The notes beneath the pieces are model-generated. The model was not told the origin of the DNA and made no database searches. It worked only from the letters and a program-made list of their open reading frames with translations. The position numbers were made by a program, and so were the translations under genes. From CAIYZT01 sp052387855 (lineage in GTDB: Bacteria; Pseudomonadota; Alphaproteobacteria; Rhodobacterales; Rhodobacteraceae), in the NCBI GenBank assembly GCA_052387855.1, contig JBQTIT010000007.1, forward strand, positions 62,001 through 126,000: a DNA stretch of 64,000 nucleotides, in the 5' to 3' direction. Shown piece by piece: positions 9,111 to 19,039 of this stretch. How positions within the stretch are numbered: the first letter of the stretch is position 1; every line of letters starts with the position of its first letter.

Positions 9111-10400
9111 ATGGCCCGCCCCTGGTGTCGAACCCGGAAGGCTCGCTTGACACAGCAAGGCGCAGTGACACCACCGCCCGGCCCCGGCCCCGGCCAAAAG
9201 GCCGCCTTGGCCGTGCCCGGCCCCGCGCGCGGCGCCGGCCCGGCGCGCAAGGCCCCGCGCGAGGTGCCGGCGGCCGAAGTGCGCCCGGCGATCGCGCAGG
9301 CCGGTCTGCGCCGGCGCCATTATGGCGTGCTGATGTCCTTTATCGCGCTCGTCGTCCTGCCGGTCGCGCTCAGCGCCTGGTATCTGTGGACGCGCGCCGT
9401 GGATCAGTACGAAAGCCGCATCGGCTTTGCCGTGCGGGCCGAGGGCCAGGTCGGCACCCCTGATCTGCTGAACGGCCTGCTGGGCCCGGCGTCCAGTTCC
9501 ACCGCCGAGGACATGCACATCCTCAGCGCCTTTATCCTCAGCCAGGAGCTTGTCAGCCGCATCGACGCGCGTCTGGACCTGCGCCAGCGCTATTCGCTCT
9601 TTCCGGCCGATCCGGTCTATTCCCTCGCGCCCGAAGGCACGATCGAGGAGCTGGTGGATTACTGGGAGCGGATGGTCGTGGTCGACTACTCTTCGACCAC
9701 AGGTCTGATGGAGCTGACAATCTACGCCTTTACCCCGGCGGATGCCCAGGCCATCGCCGCCTTGGTGCTGGAGGAAAGCAGCGCCGTCATCAACCAGCTT
9801 TCCGCCATCGCGCGCGAGGACAGCACCCGTTTCGCCCGCGAGGCGCTGGACACCGCGCGCGCGCGGGCCGGCGAGGCGCGGGCAGCCGTGGCGCGCTTTC
9901 GCGCCACCAACAAGGTTGCCGACCCCTCGGCCGACATCGCCTCGCATATGGGCGTGGTCTCGTCGCTGCAACAGCAGCTTGCCGGGGCGCTGGTCGAGCT
10001 GGACATGCTGCGCCTGGGCACCAAGGCGGACGATCCGCGCATCGGCCCGCTGGAGCGGCGGATCGAGGCGATCGAGGGCCGCATCGACCAGGAACGCGCC
10101 GACCTTGGCATCGGCATCGACGGCGCGGGCTTTGCCGAGGTGCTGGGCGAATACGAGCGACTCAAGGTCGATCAGACTTTTGCCGAGCAGGCCTATCTTG
10201 CCGCGCTTTCGGCGCATGATGCGGCGATGGCCGTGGCGGGGCGCAACAGCCGCTATCTGGCGACCTTCGTGCCGCCCACCCTGGCCGAGGCCTCCACCGC
10301 GCCGGTGCGGCCGCTGGTGCTGCTGGTGATCGGCATCATCGCTCTCTTGGGCTGGTCCTCGCTGGTGCTGATCTTTTACGCGCTGCGCGACCGCCGATAG
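9111..10400 (+). CDS. kpsE: capsule polysaccharide export inner-membrane protein (KpsE/BexC-like)
   Basis: A polysaccharide co-polymerase-type (Wzz-related) protein that links the ABC exporter to the outer-membrane channel. About 429 residues from the ATG at 9111. A Pro/Ala-rich cytoplasmic N-terminus of about 65 residues is followed by membrane helix 1 (residues 70-92), a long periplasmic part with heptad-like coiled-coil sequence (about 235-345) and membrane helix 2 (about 401-424) near the end. The start is uncertain: a TTG at 9147 has a better ribosome site (GGAAGG six bases away) and would give 417 residues, MTQQGAVTPPPG at the N-terminus. It is divergent from kpsM and lies 15 bp before kpsT, with which it must be co-transcribed. 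Confidence 0.85.
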   Translation: MARPWCRTRKARLTQQGAVTPPPGPGPGQKAALAVPGPARGAGPARKAPREVPAAEVRPAIAQAGLRRRHYGVLMSFIALVVLPVALSAWYLWTRAVDQYESRIGFAVRAEGQVGTPDLLNGLLGPASSSTAEDMHILSAFILSQELVSRIDARLDLRQRYSLFPADPVYSLAPEGTIEELVDYWERMVVVDYSSTTGLMELTIYAFTPADAQAIAALVLEESSAVINQLSAIAREDSTRFAREALDTARARAGEARAAVARFRATNKVADPSADIASHMGVVSSLQQQLAGALVELDMLRLGTKADDPRIGPLERRIEAIEGRIDQERADLGIGIDGAGFAEVLGEYERLKVDQTFAEQAYLAALSAHDAAMAVAGRNSRYLATFVPPTLAEASTAPVRPLVLLVIGIIALLGWSSLVLIFYALRDRR

Positions 10401-10415
10401 CCCCGGTGCGGCGCC

Positions 10416-11108
10416 ATGATCGAGCTTGAAAACCTGACCAAGGCCTACCGCTACAACGGTCAGCCGAAATACATCGTGCGGGGCGTCAACGCGGTCTTTT
10501 CGGCGGGAAAGGTCACGGCGCTTCTGGGGCGCAACGGCGCGGGCAAGTCGACCTTGCTGCAACTCATTGCCGGCACGATCAACCCGGATTCGGGCCGCGT
10601 AAGGACTCAAGGCATGATCTCGTGGCCGATCGGGCTGGCGGGCGGGCTGCACCCCGAATTGACGGGGGTGCAGAATGTCCGCTTCATCGCCCGGGTCTAC
10701 GGTGTCGACACCGATGAGATGGTCGATTTCGTCGGCGACTTTGCCGAGCTGGGGCCAAGCTATCGCCAACCGGTGCGCACCTATTCCTCGGGCCAGCGGG
10801 CGCGGCTGAACTTCGGGATGTCGATGGCGATCCGGTTCGATTGTTACCTGATCGACGAGATCACATCGGTCGGCGACGCCGGATTCCGCGCCAAGAGCGC
10901 CCAGCTTTTCGCCGACCGGATGTCAAGCGCCGGGGCGATCTATGTCAGCCATTCGCTTTCGGCGATCCGGCAATCCTGCGATGCGGCCATGGTCCTTGAG
11001 GCCGGCCAGTTGCGGTATTTCGACAATGTCGACGAAGCGATCGAGACGCATGAGCGCAACATTCTGGGACAGAATTACAGGATGGTGAAGCTGCTCGATC
11101 CGGATTGA
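10416..11108 (+). CDS. kpsT: capsule-type ABC transporter ATP-binding protein (KpsT-like)
   Basis: The ATPase that drives KpsM, 230 residues. Walker A is GRNGAGKST (about residues 38-46), the ABC signature reads YSSGQRARLNFG (about 127-138) and Walker B is CYLIDEI (about 146-152). The segment SWPIGLAGGLHPELTGVQN is characteristic of the KpsT/RfbB polysaccharide branch. It starts 15 bp after kpsE. Its last 34 bp overlap the 3' end of the RTX gene on the other strand, so the two transcripts are complementary at their ends. Confidence 0.92.
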   Translation: MIELENLTKAYRYNGQPKYIVRGVNAVFSAGKVTALLGRNGAGKSTLLQLIAGTINPDSGRVRTQGMISWPIGLAGGLHPELTGVQNVRFIARVYGVDTDEMVDFVGDFAELGPSYRQPVRTYSSGQRARLNFGMSMAIRFDCYLIDEITSVGDAGFRAKSAQLFADRMSSAGAIYVSHSLSAIRQSCDAAMVLEAGQLRYFDNVDEAIETHERNILGQNYRMVKLLDPD

Positions 11109-12745
11109 ACCAGGATGTCGGTGATCGGCCCGACATCTTCGAGAACCCAGATCACCTGGCCGGTGGGTAGATAGGTCACGGTGGCATCCAGCGCAGAGCC
11201 GCCACGGACCGATGACAGGACTGCCGAGAACTGATCGGCGCTGGCCCCCGGCTGCCCGAACACCAGCACGTCGGCGTGGTGCAGGCAGTAGTCGGTGACC
11301 AGATCGGTGCCGTCAGCGGCCAGCCCGCTGTGAAAGAACCGGTCCAGCCCCGCCCCGCCCGTCAGCGTGTCGTTGCCGCCGTCGCCCTGAAGCCAGTCGT
11401 CGCCGGCATGGCCGGTCAACTGGTCGTCCCCCTCGCCCCCCGACAAAAGGTCATCGCCCGCCCCGCCGAAAAGCAGGTCCTTTCCCGCGCCGCCGTAAAG
11501 CTGATCCTCGCCGTTCAGCCCCTCAAGCCAGTCATTGCCCGCCCCGCCCTCAAGCCAGTCGTTGCCGCTTTGGCCGATCAGGCTGTCGTTGCCGTCGCCG
11601 CCCAGCATCCGGTCGTTGCCTGCCCCGCCGTGCAGAACATCGGCGCCCGTCCCGCCGTCAACGACGTCATCGCCGTTGTTGCCCTGGATCGCATCGTTCC
11701 CGTCACCGCCGCGCAGACCGTCATTGCCCGCGCGCCCGGCAAGCGTGTCGTTGCCGCCGCCGCCGGCAAGGTCGTCATCCCGGCCGCCGCCCAGGATGAA
11801 ATCGTCGTGGGCCGAGCCGACGAAGGCCTCGATGGAGATGAAACTGTCCCCCATGGCCCAGCCAAGGTTGGCTTCGGCCTGGTTCAGGTCGATGCGGACC
11901 GCCTCGGGCGCGGCGGAGTAATCCACGGTGTCCCTGCCGCTGCCGCCGTCCAGGTGATCGCCCTCGGCCGATCCAAGGATCACATCGTCGCCGGCCTGGC
12001 CCAGGATGGTGTCGCTCTCGCCGGTGCCAAAGATCGTATCGGCGCCAGCGCTGCCCAGGATCGGCGCGGGGCTGCCGCCCAGGCGAAAGATGTAGAGCCC
12101 CGGAACCCCGGTATTTCCCGGCGTGACCGGCAGGGCCAGCAGGCCCGCCTCGTCCCCCGAGGGGCCGATGGTGACCACGTTGCCCAAGCTGTCCATGCTG
12201 TAGCCGATCTGCGCCGGGCTGCCGCCGGTTCCGCCCGTGCCGCCCTCAAGATCGCCCGAGGTCCATTCGATGCTTTCATAGCGGATGACCACATCCATCG
12301 CGCCGCCCCCGGCGTCATGGAGTTGCACCTGAAAGGTGTTGGTGGCGGTGGCGTTGCGCCGGTAGAAACCGACATCCTCCCAGGTGATGGTGATGCAGTC
12401 GGCAACCGTGTCGATGTCCAGCCAGATCTGGCCGCTTTCCGCCCCCTCGCCGTCGATCCGCGTGTCGACATCGGCCAGAAAAGGCGCGATGAAAGGCATG
12501 GTCAGCGCGGCAAGGTCATCCGGCAGCACCGCGACCCCCTCGCCAAAGGTGATCAGGCCGTCGGTTGAAACATAGACCTCGCCCGCGCCGTAAACCTCAT
12601 CCCCGATCACGATGCCATCTTCAAAGACCGCCGTCACGTCGATGGCGGCAAACCCCTCATCCCCGCGCGGCAAGGCAATCTCGCCATAACCCGACGGGCC
12701 GCCGAGGGTGTCTACGGCGGTGCCGTCGCCGGTGATCTCGTCCAT
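11075..12745 (-). CDS. secreted NIDO-like plus RTX repeat protein
   Basis: A 556-residue acidic protein. About residues 60-215 look like a NIDO (nidogen-like) domain: FIAPFLADVDTR, ITITWEDVGFYRR, TNTFQVQL and YESIEWTSGD occur in the expected order. About 230-275 and 310-470 are glycine- and aspartate-rich RTX nonapeptides of the GGxGxDxLx type, which bind calcium and usually mark type I secretion. There is no Sec signal peptide, as expected for that route. The ATG at 12745 has GGAGA upstream; a GTG at 12769 is possible but less good. The likely role is a surface or biofilm protein, perhaps binding the polysaccharide exported by the neighbouring genes. No type I secretion genes are in the window. 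Confidence 0.85.
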   Translation of the reverse strand: MDEITGDGTAVDTLGGPSGYGEIALPRGDEGFAAIDVTAVFEDGIVIGDEVYGAGEVYVSTDGLITFGEGVAVLPDDLAALTMPFIAPFLADVDTRIDGEGAESGQIWLDIDTVADCITITWEDVGFYRRNATATNTFQVQLHDAGGGAMDVVIRYESIEWTSGDLEGGTGGTGGSPAQIGYSMDSLGNVVTIGPSGDEAGLLALPVTPGNTGVPGLYIFRLGGSPAPILGSAGADTIFGTGESDTILGQAGDDVILGSAEGDHLDGGSGRDTVDYSAAPEAVRIDLNQAEANLGWAMGDSFISIEAFVGSAHDDFILGGGRDDDLAGGGGNDTLAGRAGNDGLRGGDGNDAIQGNNGDDVVDGGTGADVLHGGAGNDRMLGGDGNDSLIGQSGNDWLEGGAGNDWLEGLNGEDQLYGGAGKDLLFGGAGDDLLSGGEGDDQLTGHAGDDWLQGDGGNDTLTGGAGLDRFFHSGLAADGTDLVTDYCLHHADVLVFGQPGASADQFSAVLSSVRGGSALDATVTYLPTGQVIWVLEDVGPITDILVQSGSSSFTIL

Positions 12746-12961
12746 GGCGTCTCCTTTCCCGGGTATCACTCTGCCGCCGCGTGCTTAATTCCGGGCTAAG
12801 GCGCGCCCGTCGCCGCGGCCCGGCCCGTCCGCAACGCGCTGAATTTTGCGAACATTTTCCAGAAATCCGCGCGACAAGCCGCTTTCGCGCCCGAATTGCA
12901 CCGCAGCGGCGGGCCGTTCTGCCGGCAGCCTTGTCCCCGGGTGTGACATCGGGGTGGGGAC

Positions 12962-14460
12962 ATGGAACCGGTGCTTTCGGCGACCTATACGGTCGCGCAG
13001 TTGGGGATTGCCCAACTGTCGGACGGGGTAAGCGTGATCGCGCAGGACGGCGCGGTCAGCCTTGTGCTGTGCGGCTCTGCGTCAAGCACGACGCTCAGCC
13101 TGTCGCTGGGGGTGGTCGAGGATCCGGTCGCGGGCATCTTCGTGCCCGAGCAGGAGCCGGGCCCGACCGAGGCCGCGATGGCGCAGGCCTCGGGCAGCAT
13201 GGCGTTGCAGGTCGACGACGGAGAGGGGCGGCTGTTCATCTATGGCACCGGCGGCGCGCTGACCCTGTCGGTGATCGGCGCGGATGGCAGCATCGGCGCG
13301 GCCTCGGTGGTCTCTACCTCGGTCGGCCCGCTGGCGGCGGTCACGGGCATGACGGTGATCCCGGATGCCTCGGGCGATCTGGCGGCGCTGACGCAATCTG
13401 GTCAGGCCGGCTTTCAGCTTTTCGGGATCGGCAGCGCCGGCGATCTGACCCAGACCGACCTGATCGCCGACACCGCAAAATCCTATGTGGCCGATGTTGC
13501 CGACACGGCCTCGGTGGTGCTGGGGGGGCGAGCTATCTCTTGACCCTTTCGGCCGGCGAGAACGGCATCACCTCGTACCGGATCACCCCCTCGGGCGGGG
13601 CGATCCTGACCGACAGCCTTGGCAACCATGACGGGCTGTGGATTTCGGGCGCCACGGCGTTGCAAACTGCGGTGGTGGGTGGGCAGACCTTTGCCATCAT
13701 CGCCTCGGTCACGTCGGATTCGCTGTCGGTCGTGCGGGTCAACGACATGGGCTGCCTGTTTCTGACCGACCATGTCACCGACGATCTGGACAGCCGCTTT
13801 CGCGGCGCCTCGGCGCTGGATGTGTTCGAGGTTGCAGGGCGCAGCTTTGTGGTCGCGGGCGGCTCGGACGCCGGTCTGACGCTTTTCGAGATCCTGCCGG
13901 GCGGCGCGTTGAGCCATGTCTCTTCCACCGCCTTTGAAACCGGGCAAGGAATGGGGAACATCGCCTCGATCGACGTGGCGGTCAGCGGCGGTATCGCGCA
14001 GGTTTATGTCATCGAGGAAAGCGGCGCGCGGTTGCAGGTGTTCGAGCTGGACCTTGGCGATCTTGGCCTGCTGATCACCGCCAGCGGAGCAGAGGCAACA
14101 GGCGGCGCGCTGGACGACCGGATCATCGGCACCTCGGGCGGGCAGGTGCTTTCGGGGGGCGGGGGGGATGATGTGCTGCATGACGGCAGCGGCGCCGACT
14201 GGCTGATCGGCGGGGCCGGGGCCGATGTCTATGTCCTGATGGCCGACGGCGCGACCGACACCATCGCTGATTTCGAGGACGGGATCGACCGGATCGACCT
14301 GTCGGACTGGGGGATGATCTATTCGGCATCCGCCCTGCTGATCACCGGCACAGCCACCGGCGCCACGATATCCTATGGCGGCCAGCAGCTTGTGATCACC
14401 TCTGCCGATGGCGGCACGCTGGCGCCGGGCAGTCTCGGGGATGACGATTTCATCTTCTGA
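12962..14460 (+). pseudogene. RTX protein gene broken by a one-base change in a G run
   Basis: Two reading frames join into one protein of about 500 residues. The first frame runs from the ATG at 12962 to a stop at 13541-13543. The second continues the same beta-propeller-like sequence in another frame to 14460. The join is a run of seven Gs at 13522-13528; eight would give an unbroken VVLGGASYLLTL. The N-terminal 375 residues are repeated beta segments; the end has one or two RTX motifs (SGGGGDDVLHDGSGADWLIGG cut short here) and a DTIADFEDGIDRIDLSDW segment common at the C-terminus of type I-secreted proteins. It is divergent from the other RTX gene. The break may be a real mutation, slippage-based switching or a sequencing error. 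Confidence 0.75.
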
Positions 14461-14558
14461 TGCCCTCGCCCCCGCCCCCCCACGCGCGGTAGAAAAGCGC
14501 CAGGGTGGCGCGGGTCAATGGCCCTGCCCGGGCGCGGCAAGGGCTGCTCGCGCTGGTC

Positions 14559-15323
14559 CTACGCTCGCGCGGGAAAGCGAAGGTCGGCCGACTGGGTCGA
14601 AAGCCGCGCCGGATCGCGCGCGGGAACCTCGGCCACCAGCAGCGCCGGCCCCTCGCCGGCCTGTGCCAGCACCTCGCCATGCGGCCCGGCGATCAGCGAG
14701 CCGCCGACATAGGTCAGATCGCCCTCGGCGCCGCAGTAATTTGCATAGACGATGCTCACCCCATGGCCCGCCGCCATCGCCGGCACCGTGTGGCGCACGA
14801 CATGGACAAAGGGCATCATGTTGGCGGTCGGCACCAGGATCACCTCGGCGCCGTCATCGGCCAGAGCCTTGATATGCGGCGCAAATTCCACGTCGTAGCA
14901 GATCAGCACCGCCGCCTTGACCCCCCCCAGCCAGAAAGTGACATAGCCGTCACCCGGTCGATAGACCGCCCGCTCTCGCGGGCCGTAAAGCTGGATCTTG
15001 CGATAGTTGGCCACCACCGCGCCATCCGCGCCCAGAACCAGTGCCGCGTTGTAGATGCCGTCCGCCGCCGCCTCGGCATAGCCGATCACCAGCGCGCAGC
15101 CGGCGGCGCGGGCGGAGCCTGCAAGCGCCTCCAGCACGGCCGAACCCGGCGCCAGCGCCTGACCGGCAATGTCCGGCTGGTTGTAGCCGGGCAGGTACAC
15201 CTCGGGCACCACCAGCACGGCCGCGCCCATCGCCCCGGCACCGCGCAGCGCGGCACCGACCGCCGCCAGTGCGGCCGGCACATCGCCCCCGCACGAGGGG
15301 CCTTGCAAGAGCGCCAGCTTCAT
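14559..15323 (-). CDS. nitrilase-family carbon-nitrogen hydrolase
   Basis: Hydrolyses an amide or nitrile C-N bond in the cytoplasm. The 254-residue length fits a single CN-hydrolase domain. All three catalytic residues can be seen: Glu in VVPEVYLPG (about 42), Lys in YRKIQLYG (about 109) and Cys in ICYDVEF (about 142). The substrate is not evident; the sequence resembles the group containing omega-amidase and aliphatic amidase-like enzymes. Its ATG overlaps the stop of the upstream TetR gene by four bases (ATGA), so the two are translated together. With the glutamine-synthetase-like ligase at 22562-23926 in the same region, it could cleave a gamma-glutamyl amide, but that is inference. Confidence 0.85.
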   Translation of the reverse strand: MKLALLQGPSCGGDVPAALAAVGAALRGAGAMGAAVLVVPEVYLPGYNQPDIAGQALAPGSAVLEALAGSARAAGCALVIGYAEAAADGIYNAALVLGADGAVVANYRKIQLYGPRERAVYRPGDGYVTFWLGGVKAAVLICYDVEFAPHIKALADDGAEVILVPTANMMPFVHVVRHTVPAMAAGHGVSIVYANYCGAEGDLTYVGGSLIAGPHGEVLAQAGEGPALLVAEVPARDPARLSTQSADLRFPARA

Positions 15324-15982
15324 GTCCCCGCCCCCTTGGCCGCCGCGCCGAAATGGCGCGGAAAAAACGCCGCCGCGACGGTCATCACCGTGGCCAGCGC
15401 CTCGCCGCGCGAATAGGCCTCGCTCATGATCATCATGTCAAGCCAGGACCCCTCGATCGCCAGCCGCAGCACCCGGCCGACGCGGGCCGGATCGCCGGGG
15501 TAACCGTGCTCTTGCATCATCCGGGCGCAGAGCCCCTCCAGCGTGGCATTGTAGACCGCATCGTTGGCGCCGCAGCGCTGCTGATAGATCGGCCGGCTCT
15601 GCGCCTCGCCCCAGAAACTGCACCAGGCCGAAAGCCGCGCCGGGGTGCAGATCGCGGGGTTGAAATCGGCGCCAAGCATGGCCGCGATCTGATCCACCAC
15701 CGCCGGGCCGGCCCCGGCCAGGGCCATGCGCCAGTTCTGCCGGTATTCCTCGGCCAGGTAGAGCAGGGTTTCAAGCAGCAGGTTCTCCTTGCTGCGGAAG
15801 TGAAAGTTCACCAGCCCATGCGACAGGCCGGCCGCGCGGGCGACATCGCTCATCGTGACGCGGGCATAGCCGGAGCTGGCCAGCGCCGTGATGGTCGCCT
15901 CGATCAGTTGCACGCGCCGCGCGTCGCGCGGCAACTTGCGCGGCACGGGGCTGGAGTTCTGGACCTGGGCGGGTTCTGCCAT
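15320..15982 (-). CDS. TetR-family regulator, BetI-like
   Basis: A 220-residue DNA-binding repressor. The helix-turn-helix spans about residues 25-65, with VTMSDVARAAGLSHGLVNFHFRSKENL cut by the usual TetR pattern, and VNFHFRSK is typical of the BetI branch. The C-terminal domain has FWGEAQSRPIYQQ, also BetI-like, which in that family is the ligand-binding region. The start at 15982 is chosen because it gives the normal family length. It is translationally coupled to the nitrilase gene and divergent from glpK; the 153 bp between is the probable control region. The ligand may be an amine or amide rather than choline, as no bet genes are nearby. Confidence 0.85.
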   Translation of the reverse strand: MAEPAQVQNSSPVPRKLPRDARRVQLIEATITALASSGYARVTMSDVARAAGLSHGLVNFHFRSKENLLLETLLYLAEEYRQNWRMALAGAGPAVVDQIAAMLGADFNPAICTPARLSAWCSFWGEAQSRPIYQQRCGANDAVYNATLEGLCARMMQEHGYPGDPARVGRVLRLAIEGSWLDMMIMSEAYSRGEALATVMTVAAAFFPRHFGAAAKGAGT

Positions 15983-16135
15983 GGCACGCTGCGGTTGCGA
16001 CACGCGCGCGAGATTAGCCGATCCCTCCGCAACGGCCAGAGCCAAAGCGCGCGCCGGTCCAACAAGGGCGTTGACCACCCGCGGCGCTTCTTTCACTCTC
16101 GCCTGACCGCCGCCGTCGCGAAAGGAAATCCGATC

Positions 16136-17614
<1,479 letters not shown>

Positions 17615-17620
17615 GCGCGC

Positions 17621-17698
17621 CCCTTTCCTCATCCTCTCGTGCCGAAATATCCCACGGGGGCAGACCCGAAGGGTCGCGGGGGTGTGAAACCCCCGCCG
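17621..17698. repeat. dispersed intergenic repeat, copy A (diverged)
   Basis: Between glpK and the convergent oxidase gene. It contains GCCGAAATATCCCACGGGGG followed by a hairpin of the type GCGGGGGTGTGAAACCCCCG. The same pieces, in the other orientation, occur at 25281-25366, and a related form occurs at 40353-40422 and 60722-60866. The hairpin lies between convergent genes and could end both transcripts. Confidence 0.6.
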
Positions 17699-17707
17699 CG
17701 CCGGCGG

Positions 17708-18949
17708 TCAGAATCGCCCCGCCCGCAGGGGGGCGATCTGGGCCGCAGGCACCCGGCCGGCCACCAGATCGGCCACGATGGCCGCCGTGATCGGGGCCAG
17801 CGTCAGCCCGATATGGCCATGACCATAGGCGTGGATCACCTCGGCCCCGCCGTCCGAGGGGCCGACCACCGGCAGGCTGTCGGGCAGCGAGGGGCGAAAG
17901 CCCATCCATTCGCTCGAGGGCGGACCGAGATCGGGAAAGATCGCCCGCGCCCCCTCGATCAGCCGGGCGATGCGGTGGGGCGAGGGGGGCAGGTGCAGCC
18001 CGCCCAACTCCACCGTGCCGGCCACCCGCAGACGCCCCTCCATCGGGCACAGGTAGAACCCGCGCGCGGTGGGGCAGGCGGGGCGCGTCAGGCGCGGCGC
18101 GGCCATGTCCCATTCGACGTGATAGCCGCGCTCGGTGTCCAGCGGCACCCGGTCGCCGGCCTGCCGCGCCAGGTCGCGCGAATGCGCCCCGGCGGCGATG
18201 ACCACCCGGCGCGCCTGCAGGCGCAGGCCCGGCCCCTCGACCAGCACCCCGCCATCGCGGCGCGTCAGCCGCTCGGCACGCGCCTGCACCAGCGATGCAC
18301 CGCCCGCGACCCGCGCCGCCAGACGTTGCATCATCTTGCCCGGGTCCGACAGGAACACCGCCCGGGGGAACAGCGCCGCGCCGCCCTCCACCGCCGGCAG
18401 CCCCGGCTCCATCGCGGCCAGGTCCGCCGGTGAGATCAACTCGGCCGCGATCCCCCCCGCCCGGCGCCGCGCCATGTCGGCGCCGGCAGCGCGAAAGGCG
18501 GCGGGGGTCTCATAAAGATAGAGGCAGCCGCGCCGCTGCAAGATGTCCTGCCCGCCGATCCGCGCCGCCAGCGCCTCCCATCGCGGGCAGGCGTCGGCCA
18601 GAAGCCCGGCAAGCACCCCGGCATTGCGCGCCGCCGCCGCCGGCAGGCTCTGGCGGGCAAAGCGCATGAGCCAGGGCACGAGCGACGGCAGCGCCGCCCG
18701 GCGGATGGCCAGCGGCGAGTTCCGGTCAAAGAGCAGCGAGGGCAGGCCCCGCAGCACATCCGGGGTGCCGACCGGCAGCACGGCATAGTCCGCGATGGTG
18801 CCCGCATTGCCATAGGATGCGCCCGAGCCTGGCGGGTTCGGGTCCACCAGCACCACCTCGCGCCCCTCGGCCACCAGAGCCTCGGCGATGGCCAGACCCA
18901 CGACCCCGGCGCCGACCACCGCAATCTCGCAGCGGGTCAGGCCGGTCAT
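17708..18949 (-). CDS. DadA-like FAD-dependent amino acid/amine oxidoreductase
   Basis: A 413-residue flavoprotein of the DAO/DadA family. The FAD-binding Rossmann motif is VVGAGVVGLAIAEAL (about residues 11-25), followed by VVLVDPNPPGSGASYGNAG, where GNAG is typical of D-amino acid dehydrogenase small subunits. A C-terminal DHPVVGPSDGG-like segment (SLPVVGPSDG) and YGHGHIGLTLAP close the FAD domain. It would oxidatively deaminate an amino acid or secondary amine and pass electrons to the membrane. It follows the alcohol dehydrogenase by 90 bp on the same strand and is probably the last gene of the ALDH-ADH unit. Substrate not visible. Confidence 0.8.
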   Translation of the reverse strand: MTGLTRCEIAVVGAGVVGLAIAEALVAEGREVVLVDPNPPGSGASYGNAGTIADYAVLPVGTPDVLRGLPSLLFDRNSPLAIRRAALPSLVPWLMRFARQSLPAAAARNAGVLAGLLADACPRWEALAARIGGQDILQRRGCLYLYETPAAFRAAGADMARRRAGGIAAELISPADLAAMEPGLPAVEGGAALFPRAVFLSDPGKMMQRLAARVAGGASLVQARAERLTRRDGGVLVEGPGLRLQARRVVIAAGAHSRDLARQAGDRVPLDTERGYHVEWDMAAPRLTRPACPTARGFYLCPMEGRLRVAGTVELGGLHLPPSPHRIARLIEGARAIFPDLGPPSSEWMGFRPSLPDSLPVVGPSDGGAEVIHAYGHGHIGLTLAPITAAIVADLVAGRVPAAQIAPLRAGRF

Positions 18950-19039
18950 GGCGGCCCCATCGCCCGGGCGCCGCCCGGCGCCAAGGCCTGGCCGGGGGTC
19001 ACGCGGCCCCCCGGCGCAACGGTCCGCCGCAGGTCGCCG

